Of a stretch of 64,000 nt of DNA, positions 1 to 10,056 are shown one piece after another. Position 1 is the stretch's first letter; each line of letters starts with the position of its first letter. The notes beneath the pieces were generated by a model that did not search any database, had not been told where the DNA came from, and saw only the letters and a program-made list of their open reading frames with translations. The translations under genes were made by a program, and so were the position numbers. The DNA lies in the NCBI GenBank assembly GCA_902586695.1, contig CACIIL010000002.1:1-64000 (forward strand), written 5' to 3'. This DNA is from an uncultured Alphaproteobacteria bacterium (lineage in GTDB: Bacteria; Pseudomonadota; Alphaproteobacteria; HIMB59; GCA-002718135).

Positions 1-27
1 GTATTTTGAAAATCAAAAAATAAATTA

Positions 28-1120
28 TTATAAAGAAAGTGATTTTTCTAAAAAATCATCAATTTCACCATTTAATATATCATTTACATTAGGCGATTCA
101 TGATTAGTTCTGAGATCTTTTATAAGTTTATATGGGTGCAAGATATAAGATCTTATTTGATTACCCCATCCTATTTCTTTTTTTTGATTATTTATTATAT
201 TTTCTTTTACTTTTCTTTTTTGTATTTCCAATTCATATAGTCTTGATTTAAGCATGTTCATTGCATAAGCTTTATTTTTATGTTGTGATCTATCATTTTG
301 ACATTGTACAATGATATCAGTAGGTAGATGTTTAATTCTTACAGCACTATCTGTTTTATTAACGTGTTGACCTCCAGCACCAGAGGCTCTGTAAGTATCA
401 ATTCGCAAATCAGATTCCTTAATATCTATTTCAATTTTATCATCTATTTCAGGGTATACCCATACACTAGCAAAACTTGTATGTCTGCGCTTGTTACTAT
501 CAAACGGTGAGATTCTTACTAGTCGATGTATACCACTTTCTCTTTTCAACCATCCATAAGCATAGTTTTTTTCAATTTTAATAGTTGATGATTTGATTCC
601 CGCTTCCTCCCCCCTAGTTTCTTGCAGAAGTAAAACCTTTCCATCTTGTTTTTCTGTCCATCGGACATACATCCTTACCAGCATTTCTGCCCAATCTTGA
701 CTTTCTGTTCCTCCTGCACCAGCATGAATTTCCATAAAAACATTGTTAGAGTCAGCCTTTTCACCCATCAAATTTTCTAATCTAGATTTATTAGAATTAA
801 TTAATAATTTCTCTGACTCTGTAAAAAGTTCTTTAAAGTATTCCTCATTGTTTTCAGAAATAGCAATTTTAAGTAAATCTTCAATATATATTAAGTTATC
901 TTTTATATTTTCAAAATCATTTATTTTTTTTTCAATATATTTTATTTTTTGAAAAATTGACTTTGCATTTGGACTGCTCCAAATATTAGGATTTTCACTT
1001 TCAATCTTTAACTGATTTAAATTTTTTTTAAGTTCAGCAAAGTCAAACCCCCCTCCTTAGTAAATCATAATTACTTTTAATGATCTCTAAATTGGCCTCT
1101 AATTTTTCTTTATTAGTCAT
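28..1120 (-). CDS. prfB: Peptide chain release factor 2, read through a programmed +1 frameshift at an in-frame TGA (1045..1043)
   Basis: ORF 28..771 carries GAGGTESQDWAEML and RASGAGGQHVNKTDSAVRI (GGQ motif). Reading upstream on the minus strand: ATG(1120) ACT AAT AAA GAA AAA TTA GAG GCC AAT TTA GAG ATC ATT AAA AGT AAT TAT GAT TTA CTA AGG AGG GGG GTT TGA C. A +1 shift opens DFAELKKNLNQ..., continuous with the downstream ORF. ATG overlaps the mrcA stop (TAATG). Confidence 0.95.
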
Positions 1121-3468
1121 TAGTTATTTAATAAACCACCTGTGCCAGAAATGGAATTGTTAAATATACCTAAAGAGTCTAATATATTAATGTCATCTTT
1201 TGAATACGGTTCTGTTCCTTCTATAAAAGCCTCCATAATGCTATTTTTATCATTAGAAGGAAGTCCAGTTTTTTGGTTAATATTAACAAAACTTAAACCT
1301 GATGGAATTCTAAAAGGAGTTTTATTTTTATTTGTTTGAGAATTTACTATAAAATTTTTAAAAATTGGAACAGCCACAGATGAACCTGTTTGTTTGTATC
1401 CTAAAGATTTAGGATTATCATGACCTACAAAAACACCTATTACCAAATCAGGTGAAAAACCTATAAACCATGCATCTTTATTATCATTTGTAGTACCGGT
1501 TTTGCCTGCTAATGGTATATCAAGTTTTCTTAAACTCTTAGCTGTACCTCTTTTTATAACACCTTCCATCATTGAAGTAATTTGAAAAGCTATTTTGGAA
1601 TCTAATACTTGCTCTAATTCATTTGAAATTATAGGTAAGTTGGTTGAGTTAGTTATTTCATTTAAAATACAGCCAAAACAATCTTTTGAAGAGCTATCAA
1701 AAATTTTATTTCCATCTTTTGAATATATGCTTTTAATAAATTTAGGATTAATTTTTTTACCTCCATTTGCTATTATTCCATAAGCATTAGTTATATCCAT
1801 TAATGTTACTAAGCCAGTACCTAGTGACATGGACATATTTTCCTCTAAATATTTATCTATGTTTAGATTTTTTGCTGATGATAAAATTTTTTCTATACCT
1901 ATTTTATTTGCAAGTCTTATTGTCATTAAATTTCTTGATTTTTCAATCCCAGTTCTCATTGTAGTAAGTCCGAAAAACTCATCAGAGTAATTTGCTGGTT
2001 TCCATTTTGGTAATCCTGGCCCCTGGTCAATTACATAAGGAGCATCTAATATTAAAGTTGAGGGAGTATATCCTGAATCTAGAGCGGATATATATACAAA
2101 TGGCTTGAAGGCTGATCCAGGTTGTCGTTTTGCTTGAGTAGATCTATTGAATTGACTCAAACTAAAACTAAATCCACCAGACATAGCTAATACATCACCA
2201 GAATGAGGGTCAAGAACAATAATTGCTCCATTAGCCTCTGGAATTTGTCTTATAATATATTGAGATTCTACTTTCTCTACAAATAAAATATCTTGTTTTT
2301 TAAAATTCTCATCTATTAACCATTTATTTAAATCATTTTTTAGATCAATTTCAAAATTTTCAAAATTATTACTCTTGAGAATTAAATTATTTTCTTTTAT
2401 GTTTTCAATTTTTGCAAAAAACCATTTATTTGGAAATGGATTGTTAATTATTTCTTTAATTTGATCAAAAGTAATTTTTGAGTCATCTAAATTTGTAATT
2501 ACACCTCTCCATCCTTGTTTTTTATCATAGCTTAACAAGCCATCATTTAAAGATTTTTCAGCTATAGATTGTAAATTTGTTTCAATTGAAGTTTTTACTA
2601 TTAGACCTTCAGAAAATAATTCATCTCTGCCATATGTTGAGTACAAAAATTTTCTAATTTCTTCATAAAAGTATTCACCACCAGTAAAAATATTATTAGA
2701 TCTTTCAAAAATTTCAATTGGCTTTTCTTTATAAACAAGATCAGATTCAAAAATAAATCCATTATCATACATTCTGTCAATCACCCAATTTCTTCTATCA
2801 ATTGCTTTATTGTAATTTTTTTTTGGATTATAGTTATTTGGAGCTTTTGGAAGTGAAGCTATAAATGCTATTTCATGCAATTCAAGTTCATGAATGGATT
2901 TATTGAAATAATTTAAACTTGCTGCAGCAACACCATAAGATCTAAAGCCTAAATATATGTCGTTTAGATAAAGTTCTAAAATTTGATTTTTAGTTAAAAT
3001 ATTTTCAACTCTTATAGCCAATAATATTTCTTTTATTTTTCTTTCAAAGCTAACCTCATTAGTTAATAGCAAGTTTTTGACAACTTGTTGAGTTATAGTT
3101 GAAGCTCCTATTAGCTTTTGATCATTAAATAATGAAATTAAATTAATTATTCCTGCCCTTACAATAGCAAGCATATCTATTCCTGAATGTTTAAAAAACT
3201 TCTTATCTTCAGATGAGAGAAAAGCATTTTTTAAATCAGTTGGAATCCTCTCTATCGGTATGAAAATTCTTTCCTGACGATGATATGATTTAAGCAATAT
3301 ACCATCTGAACTATATAATCTTGATGATAGATCTGGCTTATATTCAAGTATTTTATTATAGCTTGGTAGTTCAGGACTAAATTTCCACAATATGGATAGA
3401 AATACTGAAGAAAAAGCTATAATTGAAATAACAGATATAAATGTAATTATTTTCAAAATTCTATACAT
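1120..3468 (-). CDS. mrcA: Penicillin-binding protein 1A (transglycosylase/transpeptidase)
   Basis: GT51 motifs (EDKKFFKHSGID, GASTITQQVVKNLLL) and transpeptidase motifs (QPGSAFKPF, KTGTTNDNKDAWFIGF). Confidence 0.93.
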   Translation of the reverse strand: MYRILKIITFISVISIIAFSSVFLSILWKFSPELPSYNKILEYKPDLSSRLYSSDGILLKSYHRQERIFIPIERIPTDLKNAFLSSEDKKFFKHSGIDMLAIVRAGIINLISLFNDQKLIGASTITQQVVKNLLLTNEVSFERKIKEILLAIRVENILTKNQILELYLNDIYLGFRSYGVAAASLNYFNKSIHELELHEIAFIASLPKAPNNYNPKKNYNKAIDRRNWVIDRMYDNGFIFESDLVYKEKPIEIFERSNNIFTGGEYFYEEIRKFLYSTYGRDELFSEGLIVKTSIETNLQSIAEKSLNDGLLSYDKKQGWRGVITNLDDSKITFDQIKEIINNPFPNKWFFAKIENIKENNLILKSNNFENFEIDLKNDLNKWLIDENFKKQDILFVEKVESQYIIRQIPEANGAIIVLDPHSGDVLAMSGGFSFSLSQFNRSTQAKRQPGSAFKPFVYISALDSGYTPSTLILDAPYVIDQGPGLPKWKPANYSDEFFGLTTMRTGIEKSRNLMTIRLANKIGIEKILSSAKNLNIDKYLEENMSMSLGTGLVTLMDITNAYGIIANGGKKINPKFIKSIYSKDGNKIFDSSSKDCFGCILNEITNSTNLPIISNELEQVLDSKIAFQITSMMEGVIKRGTAKSLRKLDIPLAGKTGTTNDNKDAWFIGFSPDLVIGVFVGHDNPKSLGYKQTGSSVAVPIFKNFIVNSQTNKNKTPFRIPSGLSFVNINQKTGLPSNDKNSIMEAFIEGTEPYSKDDINILDSLGIFNNSISGTGGLLNN

Positions 3469-3593
3469 AATTATAAAACTAGATTGAGAAATAGCTTAAA
3501 ATATGACAATAGGCTAAAATATAAAAAAATTACACACACAATACAATACACAATGAATAAAAAATACAAAATTTACAACGGAGTTTCAAAAAA

Positions 3594-5480
3594 ATGTCAA
3601 AAAAAATACTTATTGATGGATCAAATTCAGATCAAACCAGAATTGCTGTTACAGAAAATGATATACTAGATGACTTTGAGATAGAGTCTAATAAAAAAAA
3701 TTCAGTTAAGGGAGATGTTTACCTTGCTAAAATAACAAGAGTTGAACCTTCATTACAGGCTGCTTTTGTAGATTTTGGCACAAATAGAAATGGTTTTTTA
3801 CCACTAACTGAGATTCATCCTGATTATTTTAAAATTCCCACATCTGATCAAAAAGAAGTTGAAAAACTTTATAAAGATTTAATTTTAGAAAATAATGAAA
3901 ATGAAGAAAACGATAAAGAGGACTCAGCTAAAGAAGAAGATATTGATAAAGAAGAAGCATCAAATATTCGTTTATCTAAAAATAAATTTAGAAATCCTAA
4001 AAAAGATTACATTAATTATTTTAGAAAATATAAAATTCAAGATGTAATTAAACCAAGACAAGTTATATTAGTGCAAGTTAACAAAGAAGAAAGAGGATTA
4101 AAAGGTGCAGCATTGTCAACATTTCTTTCATTTGCTGGAAGATACTGTGTTCTCATGCCAAATAGCCTTAATAACGATGGAATTTCTAGAAAAATAGGAG
4201 ATATGGAAGAAAGAAAGAAGCTTAAGCAAATTTTAGCTTCAGTTAATATACCAGAAAAAATGTCAGTAATCATCAGAACTGCAGGTATAGGTAAATCAAA
4301 AAAAGAAATATCTAAAGATCTTACATTATTAATAAGACAATGGAATAAAATTAGAGAATTAACTCTTAAATCTGAAGCACCAAAATTAATATATGAAGAA
4401 GGCAATATTTTAAAAAGAACAATTAGAGATATGTTAACTGAAGAAGTAGAATCTATCTTTATAGAGGGTAAAGAGGCTCATGATAAAATAAAAAAGCTTG
4501 CTAAAAATTTAACTCCAGGTCAAACAAAAAAAATCAAACTTCACAAAACTAAAGAAATTTCACTTTTTGCTGAACACAATATTGAAAATCAAATCAATGA
4601 TCTTTTTAGCTTAACTGTTAAATTACCATCTGGGGGATCTATTGTAATAAATACAACTGAAGCTCTTGTTGCGATTGATGTAAATTCTGGAAAAAATACA
4701 GCAGAAAGAAATATTGAAAACACAGCATTAAAAACAAATCTTGAAGCTGCAAATGAAATTGCAAGACAACTTAGATTAAGAGATTTAGGAGGATTAGTTG
4801 TTATAGACTTTATTGATATGGATGATTATCGTAATAACTTTAAAGTTGAAAAATGTATAAAATCTGGATTGTATCGAGATAGAGCTAGAATTCAAGTCGG
4901 TAGAATTAGCATGTTTGGTCTGCTAGAACTCTCTAGACAAAGATTGAGATCAAGTTTAATTGATAAAACTTTTGAAAAATGCAACTATTGCAAAGGTTCT
5001 GGTTTAATTCTAAATACCGATGCAATAAGTGAACAAATAATAAAAGTTATAAAAGAAAAATTATCAAAGCAAAAAGATGTAAATGTTAATGTAAAATGTA
5101 ATACATCATTAGCAGAAAAATTGATTAATAACAAAAATCATGAAATATCAAACCTAGAAGATAAACATGATTCTAAAATAAGCTTTGTATTTGATAATCA
5201 ATTTTCTCTTCATGAACCTTTGGTTGAATTAGAAGATTTTAAAAAAGAAAATGCAGTTCAAAATAATAAAGAAAAAAATATAAAGAAAATTGTTAGAAAA
5301 AAAACAAAAATTAAAAAAAAATCACAAAAAAATAAAGAAGGAAATAAAAGTAGGAAAAAAATAAATATCAAAGTAGTGGAAAATACTAAAAAAAATGAAG
5401 AAAAGGTTGATAAAATAGAAGTTAAAGAGTCGCAAAGTGAAAACAATGAAGCTGAGGATAAAACAGGTTGGTGGTCATAA
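3594..5480 (+). CDS. rne: Ribonuclease E/G family endoribonuclease
   Basis: S1 region (YLAKITRVEPSLQAAFVDFGTNRNGFLPL), catalytic region (ALVAIDVNSGKNTAERNIENTALKTNLEAANEIARQLRLRDLGGLVVIDFIDM), zinc-link CNYCKGSG; Lys-rich tail ending GWWS. Confidence 0.93.
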   Translation: MSKKILIDGSNSDQTRIAVTENDILDDFEIESNKKNSVKGDVYLAKITRVEPSLQAAFVDFGTNRNGFLPLTEIHPDYFKIPTSDQKEVEKLYKDLILENNENEENDKEDSAKEEDIDKEEASNIRLSKNKFRNPKKDYINYFRKYKIQDVIKPRQVILVQVNKEERGLKGAALSTFLSFAGRYCVLMPNSLNNDGISRKIGDMEERKKLKQILASVNIPEKMSVIIRTAGIGKSKKEISKDLTLLIRQWNKIRELTLKSEAPKLIYEEGNILKRTIRDMLTEEVESIFIEGKEAHDKIKKLAKNLTPGQTKKIKLHKTKEISLFAEHNIENQINDLFSLTVKLPSGGSIVINTTEALVAIDVNSGKNTAERNIENTALKTNLEAANEIARQLRLRDLGGLVVIDFIDMDDYRNNFKVEKCIKSGLYRDRARIQVGRISMFGLLELSRQRLRSSLIDKTFEKCNYCKGSGLILNTDAISEQIIKVIKEKLSKQKDVNVNVKCNTSLAEKLINNKNHEISNLEDKHDSKISFVFDNQFSLHEPLVELEDFKKENAVQNNKEKNIKKIVRKKTKIKKKSQKNKEGNKSRKKINIKVVENTKKNEEKVDKIEVKESQSENNEAEDKTGWWS

Positions 5481-6733
5481 AAAACTATTTATTTATATTA
5501 ATTATTTTATTTTTATTATTTAGCAAGTCACTTTTTTCTTCTCAAATTTATGATTATCAGACTGAAAAATTATTAGAAAATATTAGTTCTAAAATACTTT
5601 CTGTAAATAGTTACAACAAAAAAATAAATTTTAAAGTTATTAATGATCCATTTCCTAATGCTTTCGTTAATCAAAATAACACATTATTTTTATCATCTGG
5701 TTTATTAATTCATTCTCCAGATTATGTTGCTTTATTAGCAGTAATTGCTCACGAGATTGGTCATATTGAAAAGTACCATGTATCAAAAAGAATAATAGAA
5801 ATTGATGATCTGAAAAATTATAATTCACTTAGTAATTTAGCTGCAATTGCTGGCTCAATGATAATTCAACAACCTGAATTAATGAATGCTGTATTGTTTA
5901 ACCAAACTGCAATAAATAATATTTATCTGAACTTTTCACAAGATCAGGAAAAAGAAGCTGATTTATATTCGGTAGAAACACTTAACAAATTAAAATTACC
6001 AACTGATTCAGTTAAAGAATTTCTATCAATATTGGAAAATAAAAGTAAATTTAATTTATTAGATGATGAGCTAAAAAAATTTTCTACACATCCACTATTT
6101 CAAGAAAGATATGAAATAATAGATAATAAAAAAAGAAAAAATTCAAACAATTTTGATGAAGATCTCCAAAATGAATTTAATTTTATAAAAGCCAAATTTA
6201 TGGCCTACACGGGTTCTGACTATTCAAAGGAATTAGAAGGAGATGAAAAAATTTATTATCAAGCAATACAAAACTCTTTATCCGGGAATTTGTCAAAGAG
6301 TTTAAAAAAATTAAATATATTAATATCAAAACATAGAAATAATCTTTTTATAGTTGAGACAAAAGCAGATATTTTACTTTCTTATGGATATAATAAAGAA
6401 GCTATAGAGTTTTATAAAATAGTAACTAAAAAATACCCAAAAAACAATTATGCTAAATTTAATATTTTTTTAAATACTAATTATAATGATAATGAAAAAA
6501 TATATTTAGAAGAATTATTTTTTAAAAACATTAATTTAATTAGTTTATTTCCAAATAATAAAGTTTTAATTACAAAACTTTACAAATTATCTAAAATTGT
6601 AGAATCACCTCATTGGATTAGCTTTTTTGAAATCTTATTATTTGAAAAAAAGGACCTTAAAAAAAAGTTAATAAAGCTACAAAAGAAAACAGAAGATAAT
6701 AATTTAAAAAAAATAATAAAACTGTATATTTAA
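5468..6733 (+). CDS. M48 family metalloprotease (BepA/YfgC-like) with TPR-like C-terminus
   Basis: N-terminal signal-like segment, HEIGHIEKYH zinc motif, QDQEKEADLYSVE; overlaps the rne 3' end; GTG/TTG start. Confidence 0.85.
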   Translation: MVVIKNYLFILIILFLLFSKSLFSSQIYDYQTEKLLENISSKILSVNSYNKKINFKVINDPFPNAFVNQNNTLFLSSGLLIHSPDYVALLAVIAHEIGHIEKYHVSKRIIEIDDLKNYNSLSNLAAIAGSMIIQQPELMNAVLFNQTAINNIYLNFSQDQEKEADLYSVETLNKLKLPTDSVKEFLSILENKSKFNLLDDELKKFSTHPLFQERYEIIDNKKRKNSNNFDEDLQNEFNFIKAKFMAYTGSDYSKELEGDEKIYYQAIQNSLSGNLSKSLKKLNILISKHRNNLFIVETKADILLSYGYNKEAIEFYKIVTKKYPKNNYAKFNIFLNTNYNDNEKIYLEELFFKNINLISLFPNNKVLITKLYKLSKIVESPHWISFFEILLFEKKDLKKKLIKLQKKTEDNNLKKIIKLYI

Positions 6734-6737
6734 ATTC

Positions 6738-7796
6738 ATGAGTGGAGCGCTTGTATACGATGATTATCTAGATTTATGTAAAAATCATAGAATTATAGGT
6801 TTGGCAGATAAAAGATCGCAAATTCAACCATCTAGCATTGATTTGTCATTAAGTGATGAGTGTTATGAAATAAATGTAAGTTTTTTAAGCCCAAATAGCA
6901 AAGTTCGAGAAAAATTAAAAAAAATAATTCTTAAAAAAATAAATTTAAAAAAACCAAAAATTTTTAAAAAAAATAAAATATATATTGTAAAATTAAATGA
7001 AAAATTAGATTTAAAAAATTCAATTAAAGGCTACTGTAATCCTAAAAGTAGCACAGGAAGACTTAATATTTTTTGTAGAACAATACTAGATTACTGTGAC
7101 GAATATGAAAAAATTCCAAAAAATTATAAAGGAGAAATGTTTCTAGAAATTACTACCCGATCATTTGATATTAAATTTATGGAAGGTGACAAACTTAATC
7201 AAATGCGCTTAGTTAATAAAACTAGTAATTATATTAATGATTTTAATTTATTTAATATACACAAAAAAAAATCTATAATATTTGGTAAAAAAAATAATTT
7301 TATTGATAATGGCTTAAAAATATCTGTTGATTTATCAAATAACAAAAAGATATGCGCCTATGTTTCAAGAACAACATTATCATCTATAAATTTCAATAAA
7401 GTTAATTTTTATAGTAAACAAAAATTTTGGAAAGCTTTAAGACCAAAAAATAAAAGCTTAATTATTGAAAAAAATAAATTTTATATACTTAAATCAAAAG
7501 AAAAAATCAGAATCCCAATAAATTTAGCTGGCGAAATGGTGCCTTATGATACAGGAATAGGAGATTTTAGAGTTCATTATGCTGGTTTTTTTGATCCAGG
7601 ATTTGGAGATCCCAAAGGATCCTATGCTGTTTTAGAAGTAAAAACTAACGAACTTCCCTTTCTTATTGAAGATGGACAAACCATAGCAAGGATTAAATAT
7701 GAAAAATTGAATAAAAAAACCTCTGTGGTATATGGTAAAAATATAAATTCAAATTATCAAAATCAAAAACTTGCTTTAAGTAAACATTTTAAATAG
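6738..7796 (+). CDS. dcd: 2'-deoxycytidine 5'-triphosphate deaminase (long alphaproteobacterial form)
   Basis: QIQPSSIDLSLSDE, NPKSSTGRL, DTGIGDFRVHYAGFFDPGFG. Confidence 0.85.
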   Translation: MSGALVYDDYLDLCKNHRIIGLADKRSQIQPSSIDLSLSDECYEINVSFLSPNSKVREKLKKIILKKINLKKPKIFKKNKIYIVKLNEKLDLKNSIKGYCNPKSSTGRLNIFCRTILDYCDEYEKIPKNYKGEMFLEITTRSFDIKFMEGDKLNQMRLVNKTSNYINDFNLFNIHKKKSIIFGKKNNFIDNGLKISVDLSNNKKICAYVSRTTLSSINFNKVNFYSKQKFWKALRPKNKSLIIEKNKFYILKSKEKIRIPINLAGEMVPYDTGIGDFRVHYAGFFDPGFGDPKGSYAVLEVKTNELPFLIEDGQTIARIKYEKLNKKTSVVYGKNINSNYQNQKLALSKHFK

Positions 7797-7805
7797 TAGT
7801 TTGTT

Positions 7806-8252
7806 ATGAAAGAAATTTTAATAATCAATGGTCCAAATTTGAACCTGCTTGGAAATAGGGAAAAAAATTTTTATGGTGACACATCATTAGAAAAAATTAA
7901 ATCTTTGTGTGAAAATCATTGTAATAAAAATGATTTAAAATGTATTTTTTTCCAAAGTAATCATGAAGGTGAAATAATAGACAAAATCCAACTTGTAGAT
8001 CATAACTATGAAGGAATAATAATAAATCCTGCTGCTTTTACTCATACTTCAATTGCCCTACTAGATACTTTAAGAGCTACTAATAAGCCAAAAATTGAAG
8101 TTCATATTTCAAATATTTATTCAAGAGAAGATTATAGAAGAAAAAGCATTACTTCAGAAGCAGTAGATGGATTAATATGTGGATTTGGTGAAAATGGATA
8201 CATTCTTGCAATTGATGCAATTAAAAATTTAATTTATAAAAGAACAAAATGA
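7806..8252 (+). CDS. aroQ: Type II 3-dehydroquinate dehydratase
   Basis: INGPNLNLLGNRE, QSNHEGEIIDKI, NPAAFTHTSIALLD, EVHISNIYSREDYR. Confidence 0.95.
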   Translation: MKEILIINGPNLNLLGNREKNFYGDTSLEKIKSLCENHCNKNDLKCIFFQSNHEGEIIDKIQLVDHNYEGIIINPAAFTHTSIALLDTLRATNKPKIEVHISNIYSREDYRRKSITSEAVDGLICGFGENGYILAIDAIKNLIYKRTK

Positions 8253-8698
8253 CTAAATTAGATAAAACAGACATAGATAATATTTTACTTTTAAAAAAAG
8301 AAACCAAAATTGGTAAATTATCAAAAGTAAAGATTAAAAAAGGAAATTATGAGATTGAAATATCTTCTGAAAAATTAGATTTTTTAAATACCCCAAATCA
8401 TAAAATAGAAGAAAAAAGTAAAAAAAAATCTGATATAAAAAATATTATTGAAGAAACAAATGAAGAAAATATTGTTAAGTCACCAATGGTAGGAGTTGTA
8501 TACCTATCTGCTGATCCAAAATCACCTCCTTATGTTAAAGTGGGTCAACATGTTAAAGCTGGTGACACACTTTTAATTATAGAAGCAATGAAGACATTTA
8601 ATGAAATAAAAGCTCCTAAATCAGGAGTAATAAAAAAAATATTAACACTAAACAGTCAGCCGGTTGAGTACGGAGATAATCTTATAGTTTTTGAATAA
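8249..8698 (+). CDS. accB: Acetyl-CoA carboxylase biotin carboxyl carrier protein
   Basis: Biotinylation motif IIEAMKTFNEIKA; followed by accC. Confidence 0.95.
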   Translation: MTKLDKTDIDNILLLKKETKIGKLSKVKIKKGNYEIEISSEKLDFLNTPNHKIEEKSKKKSDIKNIIEETNEENIVKSPMVGVVYLSADPKSPPYVKVGQHVKAGDTLLIIEAMKTFNEIKAPKSGVIKKILTLNSQPVEYGDNLIVFE

Positions 8699-10056
8699 TG
8701 TTCAAAAAAATTTTAATCGCAAATAGAGGCGAAATTGCTTTAAGGATTCTAAGATCATGTAGGGAACTTGGTATCAAAACCGTAGCTATTCATTCTGATG
8801 CTGATGAAACTGCAATGCATGTAAAAATGGCAGATGAAAGCATATGTGTTGGACCAGCATCAGCTCAATCTAGTTATTTGAATATCCCAGCAATTATTAC
8901 AGCTGCTACTTTAACAGATGTTGATGGAATACATCCTGGATATGGTTTTTTAAGTGAAAATCAGAGGTTTGCAGAAATTATAGAAGAGCACAATATAAAA
9001 TTTATTGGCCCTCATTCTACTCATATTAAAACTATGGGCAATAAGATTGACGCAAAAAAAATAATGGAAGATAACCAAGTTCCTACTGTGCCAGGATTAA
9101 ACGATATATCAGATAAAAAGAAAATAGAAGAGTTTATTAAAAATTTTAATTTTCCAATAATAATTAAGGCTGCTAGTGGCGGTGGTGGAAAAGGTATGAG
9201 AATTATAAAAAATTATAATGAAATTGAAAATTCTATCAATTCGGCAAAGGCAGAAGCAAAAAAATCGTTTAACGATGATAAAGTTTATTTAGAAAAATTC
9301 CTTACAACGCCTAAACATATAGAAATACAAATATTAGCAGACTCACACGGAAATGTTATTACATTAGGTGAACGCGATTGTTCTATACAAAGAAAGCATC
9401 AAAAACTTATAGAAGAAAGTCCAAGTGAATTATTATCTAGTGAAAAAAGAGATGAAATTAGTCTTCTTTGTAAAAAAGCAATATCTTCTCTAGGTTATGA
9501 AGGCGTTGGAACGCTTGAGTTTTTATACGAAAATAATAATTTTTATTTTATGGAGATGAATACAAGACTACAAGTTGAACATCCAGTAACTGAAATGGTC
9601 ACTGGTATTGATCTTGTTAAAGAACAAATTTTAGCTGCCTCAGGTGAAAAAATAACAATTTCACAAAATGATATTAAAATAACTGGTCATTCAATTGAAT
9701 GTAGAATAAATGCAGAGCATTCAGAGAGCTTTATCCCTTCTCCAGGCAAAATTACTCAATATCACCAACCAGGGGGAATCGGTGTTAGAGTAGACTCTGC
9801 AGTTTATCAAGGTTATTCAATTCCTGCTCATTATGACAGTATGATTGGAAAACTTATAACACATGCTGATAATCGTAAAGAATGTATAGCCAGAATGAAA
9901 AGAGCTCTGGAAGAATATGTGATCATGGGTATTAATACTAATATTCAGCTTCATCAAAAAATAATAATGACTGAAGAATTTAAATCTGGAAAATATGACA
10001 TAAATTTTATGTCAACTTTTAATTTAATAAAATCATTTCTCATGAAAATTTATTAG
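8698..10056 (+). CDS. accC: Acetyl-CoA carboxylase biotin carboxylase subunit
   Basis: KILIANRGEIALRILRSCRELGIKTVAIHSDAD, AASGGGGKGMRI, EMNTRLQVEHPVTEMVTGIDLV. Confidence 0.97.
   Translation: MFKKILIANRGEIALRILRSCRELGIKTVAIHSDADETAMHVKMADESICVGPASAQSSYLNIPAIITAATLTDVDGIHPGYGFLSENQRFAEIIEEHNIKFIGPHSTHIKTMGNKIDAKKIMEDNQVPTVPGLNDISDKKKIEEFIKNFNFPIIIKAASGGGGKGMRIIKNYNEIENSINSAKAEAKKSFNDDKVYLEKFLTTPKHIEIQILADSHGNVITLGERDCSIQRKHQKLIEESPSELLSSEKRDEISLLCKKAISSLGYEGVGTLEFLYENNNFYFMEMNTRLQVEHPVTEMVTGIDLVKEQILAASGEKITISQNDIKITGHSIECRINAEHSESFIPSPGKITQYHQPGGIGVRVDSAVYQGYSIPAHYDSMIGKLITHADNRKECIARMKRALEEYVIMGINTNIQLHQKIIMTEEFKSGKYDINFMSTFNLIKSFLMKIY

Noticed and set aside
3484-3669. 61-aa ORF upstream of and overlapping rne
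   Set aside because: Low-complexity translation; overlaps the clear rne start in another frame.
4037-4405. 122-aa minus-strand ORF inside rne
   Set aside because: Antisense shadow of a strongly conserved coding frame; no recognisable family.
5240-5460. A-rich tract at the rne 3' end as a possible repeat array or frameshift site
   Set aside because: No regular repeat unit, and the frame is continuous to the GWWS terminus.
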